Positions 45,983 to 54,965 of a stretch of 64,000 nt of DNA are shown in pieces. Below the pieces are notes generated by a model, which saw only the letters and a program-made list of their open reading frames with translations, did no database searches and was not told where the DNA came from. The translations under genes and the position numbers were made by a program. Source of the stretch: Clostridium collagenovorans DSM 3089 (GTDB lineage: Bacteria > Bacillota > Clostridia > Clostridiales > Clostridiaceae); contig NZ_FQXP01000012.1 in NCBI RefSeq assembly GCF_900130005.1, positions 1 to 64,000 on the forward strand, written 5' to 3'. The stretch's first letter is position 1; the number at the start of each line of letters is the position of its first letter.

Positions 45983-47359
45983 ATGTCATTTAATTTTATA
46001 GAAGATAAAAATAAAAAAGTCCACTTTATAGGTATAGGTGGAGTAAGTATGAGTGGGCTTGCTGAAATATTACTTGAAAATGGATATAAGGTTTCCGGTT
46101 CTGATAGAGCTGCATCCCCTATGACTGAAAAGCTTAAAAATTTAGGAGCAACTATTTATATAGGGCAAAGTGCTGAAAATATAAAAGATGCTGACATAGT
46201 AGTTTACACAGCTGCTATAGCTGAAGATGACCCTGAGCTTATGAAGGCTAGAGAATTAAATTTAATTTTATTAACAAGAGCCGAGTTCCTTGGCAAGATA
46301 ATGCAAGGACATAAATACAATATCTCTGTTTCAGGAACTCATGGTAAAACTACTACAACATCAATGTTAGCTCATGTTTTACTTGAAGAGAATGTAGACC
46401 CTACAATATTAGTTGGTGGAAAGCTTGATTCTATAAGCGGAAATGTTCGCGTTGGTCATAGTGATTACTTCCTAACTGAAGGCTGTGAGTATAAGGAATC
46501 TTTCTTGAACTTCTTCCCTCACATTGGAATAATTCTAAACATTGATGAAGATCATTTAGATTACTACAAAGATATAAACCATATAAAACAAGCTTTTAGT
46601 AAATTTATTGATACCATAGATGAGGATGGTTATTTAATAGCTAATATTGAAGATGAAAATATGCTTGAGATTTTAGGTACACCTAAGTGCAATGTGCTTA
46701 CTTTTGGACTAAACCACGGTATGGTTCAAGCTAAAAATATAAGCTTTAATGAACATGGTTGTGGAAACTTTGATGTTTATAAAGATGGTGCTTTCTTATT
46801 CCATGTATCTTTAAATGTACCTGGAAAGCATAATGTTCTTAACTCACTATCTGCCATCTGTACTGGCTTAGCTTTAAACTTAAGTAATGATGCTATAGTT
46901 AATGGTCTTTTAAGCTTTAGTGGAACTCATAGAAGATTTGAACGTAAGGGTGTTAAAAATAATATAACTATAATAGATGACTATGCTCATCATCCTACAG
47001 AAATAAAGGCCGCTTTAGACACTATATCAAAGTATCCTCATAAAAAAATTTTTACACTATTCCAACCACATACTTATACAAGAACTTTAACTTTATTTGA
47101 TGAGTTTGTTGCTTGTTTCACTGGAGTAGATAATTTAATTTTACTAGATATATATGCAGCTCGTGAAAAAGATAATGGAGTTGTAAGTTCAACTATGCTA
47201 GGCGATAAGCTTAGAGAGCTTGGTACAAACTGCTTAAACATTCATGATTTTAAAGAAGCTGTAGCATATTTAAAAGAAAATGCTTCTGAAGGAGATATTA
47301 TATTTACAGTAGGAGCAGGAGATGTTTATACAATAGGTGAGGATTTCTTAAAAGCTTAA
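45983..47359 (+). CDS. murC: UDP-N-acetylmuramate--L-alanine ligase
   Basis: Adds L-Ala to UDP-MurNAc, the first amino acid of the peptidoglycan stem. The N-terminal Rossmann motif HFIGIGGVSMSGLAEILLEN, the ATP loop SGTHGKTTTTSMLAH and the substrate region TEGCEYKESFLNFFPHIGI are clear. IIDDYAHHPTEIKAAL marks the C-terminal domain. ATG 45983 has AAGGAG 8 bases upstream (458 residues); the GTG three codons earlier overlaps that site. Single gene with a terminator, divergent from purR. Confidence 0.97.
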   Translation: MSFNFIEDKNKKVHFIGIGGVSMSGLAEILLENGYKVSGSDRAASPMTEKLKNLGATIYIGQSAENIKDADIVVYTAAIAEDDPELMKARELNLILLTRAEFLGKIMQGHKYNISVSGTHGKTTTTSMLAHVLLEENVDPTILVGGKLDSISGNVRVGHSDYFLTEGCEYKESFLNFFPHIGIILNIDEDHLDYYKDINHIKQAFSKFIDTIDEDGYLIANIEDENMLEILGTPKCNVLTFGLNHGMVQAKNISFNEHGCGNFDVYKDGAFLFHVSLNVPGKHNVLNSLSAICTGLALNLSNDAIVNGLLSFSGTHRRFERKGVKNNITIIDDYAHHPTEIKAALDTISKYPHKKIFTLFQPHTYTRTLTLFDEFVACFTGVDNLILLDIYAAREKDNGVVSSTMLGDKLRELGTNCLNIHDFKEAVAYLKENASEGDIIFTVGAGDVYTIGEDFLKA

Positions 47360-47374
47360 TATTATAATATATTT

Positions 47375-47423
47375 AAAAAAGTAACAGTTACTTATAATAC
47401 TTAGAGTAACCGTTACTTTTTTA
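47375..47423 (+). terminator. Terminator of murC
   Basis: AAAAAAGTAACAGTTACT pairs with GAGTAACCGTTACTTTTTT to give a long stem with a T-run, about 15 bases after the stop. It could work in both directions. Confidence 0.85.
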
Positions 47424-48040
47424 AGTATATAGTTATTCTAAGTATTGGCTTTACTAAGGAAAGAGATTCTTTCAATTTTAATTCCATCATAAATCAAACA
47501 CAGAATAAACATCTTATTTCAACTAATTATATAACCACCTATCAATTTTACCTTACCTTGTTTCTATAAATAACTAATAGTTATTTTATTATTATACAAA
47601 TTTTTTATTATTTTCTTTTTAATTTACTGTAAAATACAATTATCTTTATTTTTATTACATTTAAATACATTTTATGTATTTAAATGTATTTATTATTTAT
47701 TTTTTTATTCAATACTCAAATGCCATTCTATTAGTTTCCTCTATCGAAAATTTATTTCTTTAGTTTTCACTCTATACAAATGGCTTGATTTCAACATCTG
47801 TACTTTTTTTACATATCCTGAGGTTACATTTTATCTTTTCTTATTGTTTTTTACACTTTTTTACTATGTTTACTTTTTATTTAACTATTGTTATAATTCT
47901 CATGAAAATACAATTAAGTTATCACTTTAAAGTATTGCAAAATATTAATCTGTATACTTAGCTATTTTCACTATAATAAATATTATTTAAATTAAATATA
48001 TTTTAATTCATATTAAAAAACTTTTTAGGAGGAATTTAAA
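47424..48040. other. Intergenic region upstream of the LPQTG protein gene
   Basis: About 600 very AT-rich bases, no gene or RNA recognised. It should contain the promoter of the following surface protein. Confidence 0.35.
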
Positions 48041-50488
48041 TTGAAAAGAAAAACTTTAGCCTTAATGTTAGCTTCAGTATTAATTGTAGGAAATTCCATG
48101 ACTACATTTGCTGAACCACTTAATAGTAATTATGACTCTAAAGAATTAGCAAGCTTTAAGGGTATACCTGGGATTTTTTCAATAGAGAATCCAAATCCAA
48201 CATTAGAAAATGATGGGGGTATTGTAAAATTTAAAATTAAAGGTGAAAACCTCGATGAGAATCTTACTAAAGTAAAGATTCTTTTAAATAATGCCTCACA
48301 AAATGAAATCATTAATACCCTAGTTTTAACTGGTTTTGGAAACTCTCAGAATTTAGAACTTACTTTTCCTAAAAATACCGATACTGAAGATAAAATCTAC
48401 TCTGTTCTCTTCAACGAAGATGGCGGTGTAAATTTTAGCAACAAAAAAACTATAACTGTTAAAGGTTGTAAGAGTAATGATTCAGATACTAAACCTGACA
48501 GTAAACCTGTTGAAAGTTTACAACAAATAACTAACCTAGAAGTTCTCTTACCTACTATGTCTAGTAATGGTAAATATAATCCAGTGAAAATTACTGGTGA
48601 AAATTTAAAACCTGAAAATTTAAGTCTTCAGATTTTTGAAATTTCTAATGGCATAGAAATTTATAGACCTGAGCTTTCTAATGACCTTAAATTTAAGGGT
48701 ACTGATACTTATCAAGAAGCTACATTGGAGTTTCCTGAAAACAACAATGATTTTGACTTAAATTATATAGTTAAAGCAGGGTTAAATCTTAATAATGGTT
48801 CACCAGTAGAGTACAAGAACTCAGTTCCTGTTAAAATAAAATCTACTAAATTACTACCTGATATTGATTTAAAGCCTTTAGATGTTACCCTTGATGAAAA
48901 TCATAAAATTGTTACTATGAAATTTGAACAAGATATTTTTAATGCCAAGGCATCTTTAGAAAAGTTAAAAAATGAAATCTCTATATGTAAAGATTATATA
49001 GATAATCCCAATGAACTTATTAAATTAAATGATGAGGATACTATATTAATTAATAAAAATATTTTAACTATATCCTTAAATGAAAAAATTATAAGTAAAT
49101 TTGGACACATACTTATAAATCCCTCAGCATTAAAAACTTCCGATAATAAATTAATAGGAAAAATAAGTAGTTTTATTGATTCTAATCATACTTCTTCGCT
49201 ACCTAAGATATATAGTAACTCTATTATTGATAATAAAACTACACTATCAAATAAGGGTGGAAAAGTTTCTGTTAAAATAAAAGGGGGAAATTTATCTGAT
49301 TCATTAAGTTCTACAAATAAATTAGATGTAACTATGGGTAAGATACTTCATATTTCTAATCCTATTAAAGAAGAATCAGATATAAATGTTAAGGTTACTG
49401 GTTCAGGTGAAGAACAAACACTCGAGTTTTCACTTCCTGAAAACACCAGTAATAAATCTCAATCTTATAGATTAATGATTTCTCTTAATAGTGGTTCAAC
49501 CTATTTAGAAAGTAATTCTAAGAAGTTAGTTTTTACAGTTTTACCCGAAAATAAAACAAGTAATGACATTACATTAAGTCATATGACTATTTACTCTTAT
49601 GCTACAACTGGTAATGCTGATAATACTTATACCATAACACCACTTTTACAAGAAAGCAAAAAAACAAGACTTCATCTATATGGATCAAATTTAGATAAAA
49701 CTAAAACAAAAGTTAAAATTATAGATGAATATGGTGTTGAGTGGCCTGTTTATAACATTCCTGCTTATGATAGTCATGATCATTTTATCATGGTTAACTT
49801 TGATGGTACTGGTATTAAGGGAAATGGTGTCGAACAAGACCTAGAAATTATTTGCCCTAATAATATGAATCGTGATATTACATACACTATTCAAGTTGCT
49901 CCTGATGGAGTTAATTTTAACACTGAAACAGTTGTTACGGTTACTGTATTATCTTCAAAATCAGGAGAAGACCGCAATCCTGTTAAGAAAACTGTAACTA
50001 TCAATTACATTGACGAGGATGGAAATAATTTATCAGATTCTAAAAATATCATTGGTTATTCTTGGTTTAATCTATATAGCCTAAATATTAATTCAAAAAA
50101 TATTGAAGGATATGAGTTAAAGACAAGCCCTGATTTATCAGGTACAATAGGTGATGAAGACAAAACTCTAAACTATGTTTATAAAAAAGTCTCTGAAAAT
50201 CTAGGCACTGATAAGCCAACGATAGATGACCCAACTACTGAAAATTCAGGAACTGATAAACCAAAGGTAGAAAATCCAACTACTGAAAACTCAGGTACTG
50301 ATAAATCCTCTGCAAAGAATGATACTGTAGCTAAAACAACCATAGATGTTAAACATACTGATAGAATTAAATCTACTAGCACTCTTCCTCAAACTGGACA
50401 AGATTCTATGATTCCAACTATAGCTAGTGGATTAATGGTTACATTATCAGGTTTATTTGTTGGTCTAAAAAGTAAAAAGAAAAAATAA
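48041..50488 (+). CDS. LPQTG-anchored surface protein with MucBP domain
   Basis: A sortase substrate of 815 residues. It starts at TTG 48041, 8 bases after AGGAGG. Signal peptide MKRKTLALMLASVLIVGNSM with cleavage near TFA-EP. Residues 40-640 hold several divergent beta-rich modules that recur (for example VKFKIKGENLDENLTKVKIL, VSVKIKGGNLSDSLSS and LHLYGSNLDKTKTKVKI), which I read as Ig-like or IPT-like domains. A MucBP-type module follows at about 650-710 (VTINYIDEDGNNLSDSKNII), then a linker with repeated TTENSGTDKP, the sorting signal STLPQTGQD, a membrane helix and KSKKKK. Adhesion to mucus or polymer is the usual role of such proteins; it is not proven here. Confidence 0.9.
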   Translation: MKRKTLALMLASVLIVGNSMTTFAEPLNSNYDSKELASFKGIPGIFSIENPNPTLENDGGIVKFKIKGENLDENLTKVKILLNNASQNEIINTLVLTGFGNSQNLELTFPKNTDTEDKIYSVLFNEDGGVNFSNKKTITVKGCKSNDSDTKPDSKPVESLQQITNLEVLLPTMSSNGKYNPVKITGENLKPENLSLQIFEISNGIEIYRPELSNDLKFKGTDTYQEATLEFPENNNDFDLNYIVKAGLNLNNGSPVEYKNSVPVKIKSTKLLPDIDLKPLDVTLDENHKIVTMKFEQDIFNAKASLEKLKNEISICKDYIDNPNELIKLNDEDTILINKNILTISLNEKIISKFGHILINPSALKTSDNKLIGKISSFIDSNHTSSLPKIYSNSIIDNKTTLSNKGGKVSVKIKGGNLSDSLSSTNKLDVTMGKILHISNPIKEESDINVKVTGSGEEQTLEFSLPENTSNKSQSYRLMISLNSGSTYLESNSKKLVFTVLPENKTSNDITLSHMTIYSYATTGNADNTYTITPLLQESKKTRLHLYGSNLDKTKTKVKIIDEYGVEWPVYNIPAYDSHDHFIMVNFDGTGIKGNGVEQDLEIICPNNMNRDITYTIQVAPDGVNFNTETVVTVTVLSSKSGEDRNPVKKTVTINYIDEDGNNLSDSKNIIGYSWFNLYSLNINSKNIEGYELKTSPDLSGTIGDEDKTLNYVYKKVSENLGTDKPTIDDPTTENSGTDKPKVENPTTENSGTDKSSAKNDTVAKTTIDVKHTDRIKSTSTLPQTGQDSMIPTIASGLMVTLSGLFVGLKSKKKK

Positions 50489-50504
50489 GATTAATATTTT
50501 ATAA

Positions 50505-50526
50505 GCTAACATTTCTATATGTTAGC
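50505..50526. repeat. Inverted repeat after the surface-protein gene
   Basis: GCTAACAT / ATGTTAGC perfect 8-base-pair hairpin with a 6-base loop, 17 bases after the stop and without a T-run. It may stabilise the mRNA end in front of the real terminator at 50547. Confidence 0.6.
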
Positions 50527-50532
50527 ACCATA

Positions 50533-50766
50533 TTAAAGAGAGAAAGCTTGTGGAAAATTCAAAATTTCCACAAGTCTTTTTACATATTTTTCATCATTCT
50601 TATACTCTTTATATCCTTCACTATTAGTTATAATATACTTTAAAAATTCATTGCTTTCAAGATTATCCTTAATACTTGATAATAGTTCCCTAGCCTTTTT
50701 AGAAACCTTAGGGGTAGGACTTTTATATTTTATTGTCTTTGTATTTCTAGGATATCTTGACTTCAG
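50533..50766 (-). pseudogene. C-terminal fragment of a decayed protein gene
   Basis: On the minus strand 77 codons followed by TAA read as a normal, charged polypeptide: LKSRYPRNTKTIKYKSPTPK, KARELLSSIKDNLESNEFLK, GYKEYKNDEKYVKRLVEI and NFPQAFSL at the end. The frame is closed four codons upstream by TAA at about 50779-50781, and there is no ATG, GTG or TTG start with a ribosome-binding site. It is best seen as a leftover of a longer gene. The family is not recognised. The plus-strand terminator at 50547-50581 lies inside its last codons. Confidence 0.45.
50547..50581 (+). terminator. Terminator of the LPQTG protein gene
   Basis: CTTGTGGAAA / TTTCCACAAG hairpin, then TCTTTTTAC on the plus strand. 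Confidence 0.82.
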
Positions 50767-50863
50767 AAAAAAAGAACTTTAGTAAATATACTTTTATCTC
50801 CCTACAATAATTTAAAATACTAATCTTACTTATTCATATTTTTTATTTTTATACCAAACTTTA

Positions 50864-50892
50864 TTGACATATGAATAATTCTAGTATATACT
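50864..50892 (+). promoter_or_regulatory. Promoter of tRNA-Pro
   Basis: TTGACA (50864-50869) and TATACT (50887-50892) with a 17-base spacer, 13 bases before the tRNA. There is no room for the hairpin leader seen at the other tRNA units. Confidence 0.85.
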
Positions 50893-50905
50893 AATTATTG
50901 TACTT

Positions 50906-50981
50906 CGGGGTGTAGCGCAGATGGGAGCGCGCGTGGTTTGGGACCATGAGGTCGCAGGTTCAATCCCTGTCACCCCGACCA
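50906..50981 (+). tRNA. tRNA-Pro (TGG)
   Basis: Acceptor CGGGGTG pairs with CACCCCG. D arm GCGC...GCGC, anticodon arm with loop TTTGGGA (anticodon TGG), T arm GCAGG TTCAATC CCTGT, encoded ACCA. Own promoter and terminator. Confidence 0.95.
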
Positions 50982-51016
50982 AAAGAGTCTTGAGAAATCA
51001 AGACTCTTTTATTTTT
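50982..51016 (+). terminator. Terminator of tRNA-Pro
   Basis: AAAGAGTCTTGA / TCAAGACTCTTT hairpin with a 4-base loop, then TATTTTTAT, immediately after the CCA end. Confidence 0.88.
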
Positions 51017-51416
51017 ATATTCCATTATACTAACTAAATACTAATCACAAATAACTCATTTCTTTTAACTCGCAAATACACTTTTCTTGTGTAGTTTAAT
51101 CTTAGTTCATAAAATGAAAAGTAAGCATAAATATACTTAAATACAGTATATTTTTTCTTAATATATTTATAACTTATTATTATCATAGGCTTTGCTATAA
51201 TAATAGATTTTAAGCTTATGAATTGCAAATATAATTATTAGCTTCATCTTAGTATTTTTATATAAACCTCATTTTATTTGCGCTTATATATGATTTTTGT
51301 CATATTTCAAAAATTTCTTGGTAAAGATATAAGTAGACCTATATTTTTATTAGTAGACTTGTTGCAATTATTTACTCCAAAATTTAATGTTATATTCTTA
51401 CGAGGTGATACTTAAA
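51017..51416. other. Intergenic region upstream of the hydrogenase-like gene
   Basis: AT-rich; no supported gene. A 64-codon minus-strand frame (51034-51228) has no start signal and looks like chance. The promoter of the next gene should be here. Confidence 0.35.
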
Positions 51417-52763
51417 ATGAATGGCAAATATAAAGACCTATTTAAAGAACTCTTATTAGCCTATAAAAATAATGAGTTTCTTGAAAAACTAGATGATATT
51501 AAAAGCAAAAGTAATCTTAAAGAAGAAGAATTCATAAAACTTGTAGCTTCTCTTTGTGGAGTTGAAATAGACATCTCTTCTAATTATAAAGAAGATTTGC
51601 TAGATGCTATAGCTAACTACTCTAACAATACAAAAATAGTTTCTAAGATTGCTGCATGTACATCAACCTGTACTTCTCACAATAAAAAAACCAAATGTGA
51701 AAGTTCTTGTCCCTTTGATGCTATACTATATAATGCTCTTGAAAAGGAAACTTATATAGACAATGATAAATGTGCCGATTGTGGTATTTGTATCGATGCT
51801 TGTCCTCATGGTAACTTTGTGGATAAAGTAGAATTCATGCCCCTTTTTGATTTAATAAATAAAAACGCTACAGTCATCGCAGCTGTTGCTCCTGCAATAT
51901 CAGGTCAATTTGGTGATGATGTATCCATGAATCAAATGAGGAGCGCTTTTAAAAAACTTGGTTTTACAGAAATGATTGAAGTTGCTTTCTTTGCAGATAT
52001 GCTTACCTTAAAAGAAGCCTTTGAATTTAATGATCATATAAAAACTGAGGATGATTTGATGATAACCTCTTGCTGTTGCCCTATGTGGGTAGGTATGCTT
52101 AAAAAAGTATATGGTGATTTGGTTAAACATGTTACTCCATCGGTATCCCCTATGATTGCAGCTGGAAGAGTAATGAAAGAGCTAAATCCTAACTGTAAGG
52201 TGGTCTTCATAGGTCCTTGTGTAGCTAAGAAAGCTGAAGCAAGAGAAAAAGATTTACTTGGTGCAATAGATTTCGTTTTAACCTTCCAAGAACTTAAAGA
52301 AATCTTTGATGTACTTAATATAGAACCTTCTAAACTAGAAGAAGATAAGTCTACAGAGTATGCTTCTAAGGGTGGGCGATTATATGCCCGTACTGGAGGT
52401 GTATCTATTGCTATCGAAGACGCTATTAAGAAGTTATTCCCTGAAAAAGCTAAACTCTTAAAGCCTGTTCAAGGTAATGGAGTAAAGGAATGTAAAGAAC
52501 TCCTTATGAAGGCTCAAGAGAAAAACTTAAACGCCAACTTTATAGAAGGAATGGGCTGTGTTGGTGGTTGTGTTGGCGGTCCTAAAAAACTTATTCCTAC
52601 AGATAAGGGAAAAGAGCATGTAGATGACTTTGCTAACTCCTCACAGGTTAAGGTAGCTATTGATAGCTCATGTATGCTAGAATTCCTAAACCGACTTGGA
52701 ATTACATGTATAGAAGACTTTGGTTCTGAAAGTAAAACTGAAATTTTCCACAGAGAGTTTTAA
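51417..52763 (+). CDS. [FeFe]-hydrogenase-like iron-sulfur protein
   Basis: Residues 1-70 are a helical region. Two 4Fe-4S sites follow: an unusual one (CTSTC with CESSCPF) and a classic one (CADCGICIDACP). The hydrogenase large domain comes next, with three H-cluster motifs: L1 TSCCCPMW, L2 GPCVAKKAEA and L3 EGMGCVGGCVGGP. All the ligand cysteines appear present, but L1 has one Cys more than the classic TSCCPxW. ATG 51417 has GAGGTG 9 bases upstream (448 residues); an ATG ten codons earlier lacks a site. It stands alone, without HydE/F/G maturases or electron-transfer partners nearby. It could be a hydrogenase, a sensory homologue or a ferredoxin-linked enzyme. Confidence 0.85.
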   Translation: MNGKYKDLFKELLLAYKNNEFLEKLDDIKSKSNLKEEEFIKLVASLCGVEIDISSNYKEDLLDAIANYSNNTKIVSKIAACTSTCTSHNKKTKCESSCPFDAILYNALEKETYIDNDKCADCGICIDACPHGNFVDKVEFMPLFDLINKNATVIAAVAPAISGQFGDDVSMNQMRSAFKKLGFTEMIEVAFFADMLTLKEAFEFNDHIKTEDDLMITSCCCPMWVGMLKKVYGDLVKHVTPSVSPMIAAGRVMKELNPNCKVVFIGPCVAKKAEAREKDLLGAIDFVLTFQELKEIFDVLNIEPSKLEEDKSTEYASKGGRLYARTGGVSIAIEDAIKKLFPEKAKLLKPVQGNGVKECKELLMKAQEKNLNANFIEGMGCVGGCVGGPKKLIPTDKGKEHVDDFANSSQVKVAIDSSCMLEFLNRLGITCIEDFGSESKTEIFHREF

Positions 52764-52942
52764 GTTTTCACAAAAATTTTTTATATTATACACACTAGTT
52801 TAAAATCTTAAGTCTATACTAAATTGTGTTGAAGATTATATTTCTAAATTCGTAATTTCATATGACTCTTAGGATAGGTTGTGTTATGAGTACCCCATAC
52901 CTTATATTTATAACACAGTTTATGCTAACTTTCCCAACGTAA

Positions 52943-52970
52943 AAAATAAGCCTTGATGGCTTATTTTTTT
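52943..52970 (+). terminator. Terminator before the YfcE-HAD operon
   Basis: AAAATAAGCC / GGCTTATTTT hairpin with a 5-base loop and a T-run. It is about 180 bases after the hydrogenase-like gene and 70 before the next start, so it ends upstream transcription. Confidence 0.82.
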
Positions 52971-53038
52971 GCGCTCATATGTTATACTGATATATGTGTT
53001 ATTAAAGATTATATATTAATGAAAGGAAGTGTCCATAG

Positions 53039-53584
53039 ATGAAATTATTTTTCATATCAGATATTCATGGATCTATTTACTATTTAGAAAAGGCCTTAGA
53101 AAGATTTAATATTGAAAAAGCTGATTATCTAGTTATTTTAGGAGATGCCCTTTATCACGGACCTAGAAATGCACTTCCTAAAGACTATAATCCTAAAGCT
53201 GTTTGTGAATTATTAAATCAATACAAAGATAAAATCATGGCTGTAAGAGGAAATTGTGATAGTGAAGTTGATCAAATGATTATAAATTATCCAATGATGA
53301 GTGATTATTCAATAATCCTTTATAATAATAAAAGACTATTTTTAACTCATGGTCACATATTTAATAAAGACAATCTTCCTAACTTAAGCGAAAACGATGT
53401 AATCATTCACGGACATACACATGTACCTGTAGCTGAAAAATTAGAGAAGGTATTTTTAATAAACCCTGGCTCAATATCTATACCTAAGGAAAACAATCCA
53501 CCTTCTTATGGAGTATTAGAGAATGACTTATTTGAGATAAAGGATTTAGATGGGGTTATCTTTAAGCAACTATACCTTCAGTAA
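53039..53584 (+). CDS. yfcE: YfcE/MJ0936-type metallophosphodiesterase
   Basis: A 181-residue calcineurin-like phosphoesterase. Metal ligands are visible in FISDIHGSIYYLEKAL, VILGDALYHGP, AVRGNCDSEVDQ, FLTHGHIF and IIHGHTHVP, all in the order of the YfcE family. It ends with NPGSISIPKENNPPSYGVL. Members hydrolyse phosphodiesters in vitro with unknown natural substrates. ATG 53039 follows GAAAGGAAG. The next gene starts 30 bases downstream, so it forms an operon with a HAD phosphatase. Confidence 0.92.
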   Translation: MKLFFISDIHGSIYYLEKALERFNIEKADYLVILGDALYHGPRNALPKDYNPKAVCELLNQYKDKIMAVRGNCDSEVDQMIINYPMMSDYSIILYNNKRLFLTHGHIFNKDNLPNLSENDVIIHGHTHVPVAEKLEKVFLINPGSISIPKENNPPSYGVLENDLFEIKDLDGVIFKQLYLQ

Positions 53585-53614
53585 TATAATGATAATTAAC
53601 TAAGGAGTGAGTAG

Positions 53615-54289
53615 ATGTTAACAAATATAAAAGCTGCTATATTCGATTTAGACGGAACTTTAATAGATTCAATGGGAGTATGGCATGACATAGATGTAGA
53701 ATTCTTAAAGGAAAGAAATCTTGAAATGCCTAAAGAGTTAGGTAAAGAAATAAGTGCTATGAGCTTTGAATCTGTTGCTATATATTTCAAGAAACTTTTT
53801 AATTTAGAAGAATCAGTAGAGGAAATAAAATCTATTTGGCTTAAAATGGCTATGGAAAAGTACTCTCAAATAACTTTAAAGCCTGGTGCAAAGGACTTTT
53901 TATTATATTTAAAAGAGCAAGGTATTAAAGTAGGACTAGCTACTAGTAACACAACTGTTTTATTAGAGTCAGTTTTAAAAGCAAATGGAGTATATGACTT
54001 ATTTGATGCTATTACAATAACTAACGAAGTAGAAAGATCAAAGTGTTTTCCAGATGTTTATTTATTAGCATCACAAAGGTTAGATGTTCATCCTAATAAC
54101 TGTATAGTATTTGAAGACTTATTAGCAGCTATTAAGGGAGCAAAATGTGCTAATATGAAGGTTGCTTGCGTGCAAGACGATCATGCCCATGACTCTATAG
54201 ATGAATTAAAATCAGAGGCTCATTTTTATATTAATAGCTATGATGAGTTAAATGATAGCTTAAATAATTCATTATGTAGTGCTGTATAG
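53615..54289 (+). CDS. HAD-superfamily phosphatase, beta-phosphoglucomutase-like
   Basis: The nucleophile motif IFDLDGTLIDSMGVW is at residues 9-23, with a helical cap domain (about 25-90) after it. Motif II is GLATSNTTVLL, the Lys is near VERSKCFPDVYLLA, and motif IV is IVFEDLLAAIKGAK. 224 residues fits subfamily IA (PgmB/YhcW/Gph-like). The substrate cannot be fixed; sugar phosphate or a small metabolite phosphate is likely. ATG 53615 follows AAGGAG. Cotranscribed with the phosphodiesterase; a terminator hairpin follows. Confidence 0.88.
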   Translation: MLTNIKAAIFDLDGTLIDSMGVWHDIDVEFLKERNLEMPKELGKEISAMSFESVAIYFKKLFNLEESVEEIKSIWLKMAMEKYSQITLKPGAKDFLLYLKEQGIKVGLATSNTTVLLESVLKANGVYDLFDAITITNEVERSKCFPDVYLLASQRLDVHPNNCIVFEDLLAAIKGAKCANMKVACVQDDHAHDSIDELKSEAHFYINSYDELNDSLNNSLCSAV

Positions 54290-54395
54290 AATCTACGCTA
54301 TCTAAGCTGAATTGAATTTTATTATTTTACAAGAAAAACTTTTGAATAAGTTAAAGCATAATATAAACTTAAAATTATCTTATAACTTTAGGGAA

Positions 54396-54447
54396 TGATG
54401 CATAAAGTACACAATTTTTATACGTTATGCATCATCTCTCTTTTTTT
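54396..54447 (+). terminator. Terminator of the YfcE-HAD operon
   Basis: TGATGCATAA / TTATGCATCA stem (54396-54405 with 54425-54434) followed by TCTCTTTTTTTC. Confidence 0.8.
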
Positions 54448-54965
54448 CACTTTTAATATTTAATTTTAATCTTCAATTTATATATTTACTTTTAATATTT
54501 AATATGTTAATATTATCCTGAGATTTCATTTAATACTTTTCTTATAAGCGTGTCAGTTAAGAAATTCTCTTTAAATCCTAAATAAGAATTATCTACATAT
54601 TACTAATATAAATATCTACTCTAAATGATAGATGTCTTATTTTTCGCGGATTTTTATATTAAATTTCCTTTACGAAAATCAAAACAATATAATTTCACTA
54701 ATAATTCTTTATAAAACTTATCTCTACTTATTATTAGATAAAACCATTTCTAAATTAAAGTGTGGATTATTAATTGAAACTTATATAAATAGAATTTTAG
54801 ATAAAGTTTACCCTAAAATAACTTTATAAAATGTTTAATATATAGTTTAGGGAGTTAAATTATATGCAACCCCTTTTGTTATAATTCAACTCCCTGTATA
54901 CGTTCTTAAAGTTACAAGGTGTAATTTATATATATTTTTTCATTAAAATCTTTAGGAGGACATAA
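54448..54965. other. Intergenic region with a long inverted repeat upstream of the DUF5011 protein
   Basis: About 500 bases without a supported gene. A 65-codon plus-strand frame (54632-54829) has no ribosome-binding site. An inverted repeat, AGGGAGTT-A-AATTAT (54849-54863) with ATAATT-C-AACTCCCT (54881-54895), lies about 70 bases before the next start and is not followed by a T-run; it may be leader structure. Confidence 0.4.

Noticed and set aside
50179..50382. 67-codon minus-strand frame over the tail of the LPQTG protein
   Set aside because: It is the complement of the repetitive TTENSGTDKP linker, which explains its own repeats; a shadow of the real gene.
51034..51228. 64-codon minus-strand frame in the gap after tRNA-Pro
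   Set aside because: No ribosome-binding site, lysine/isoleucine/tyrosine-heavy chance composition, and no resemblance to a family.
54632..54829. 65-codon plus-strand frame before the DUF5011 protein gene
   Set aside because: No Shine-Dalgarno upstream of the ATG and AT-driven composition; not enough to call a gene.
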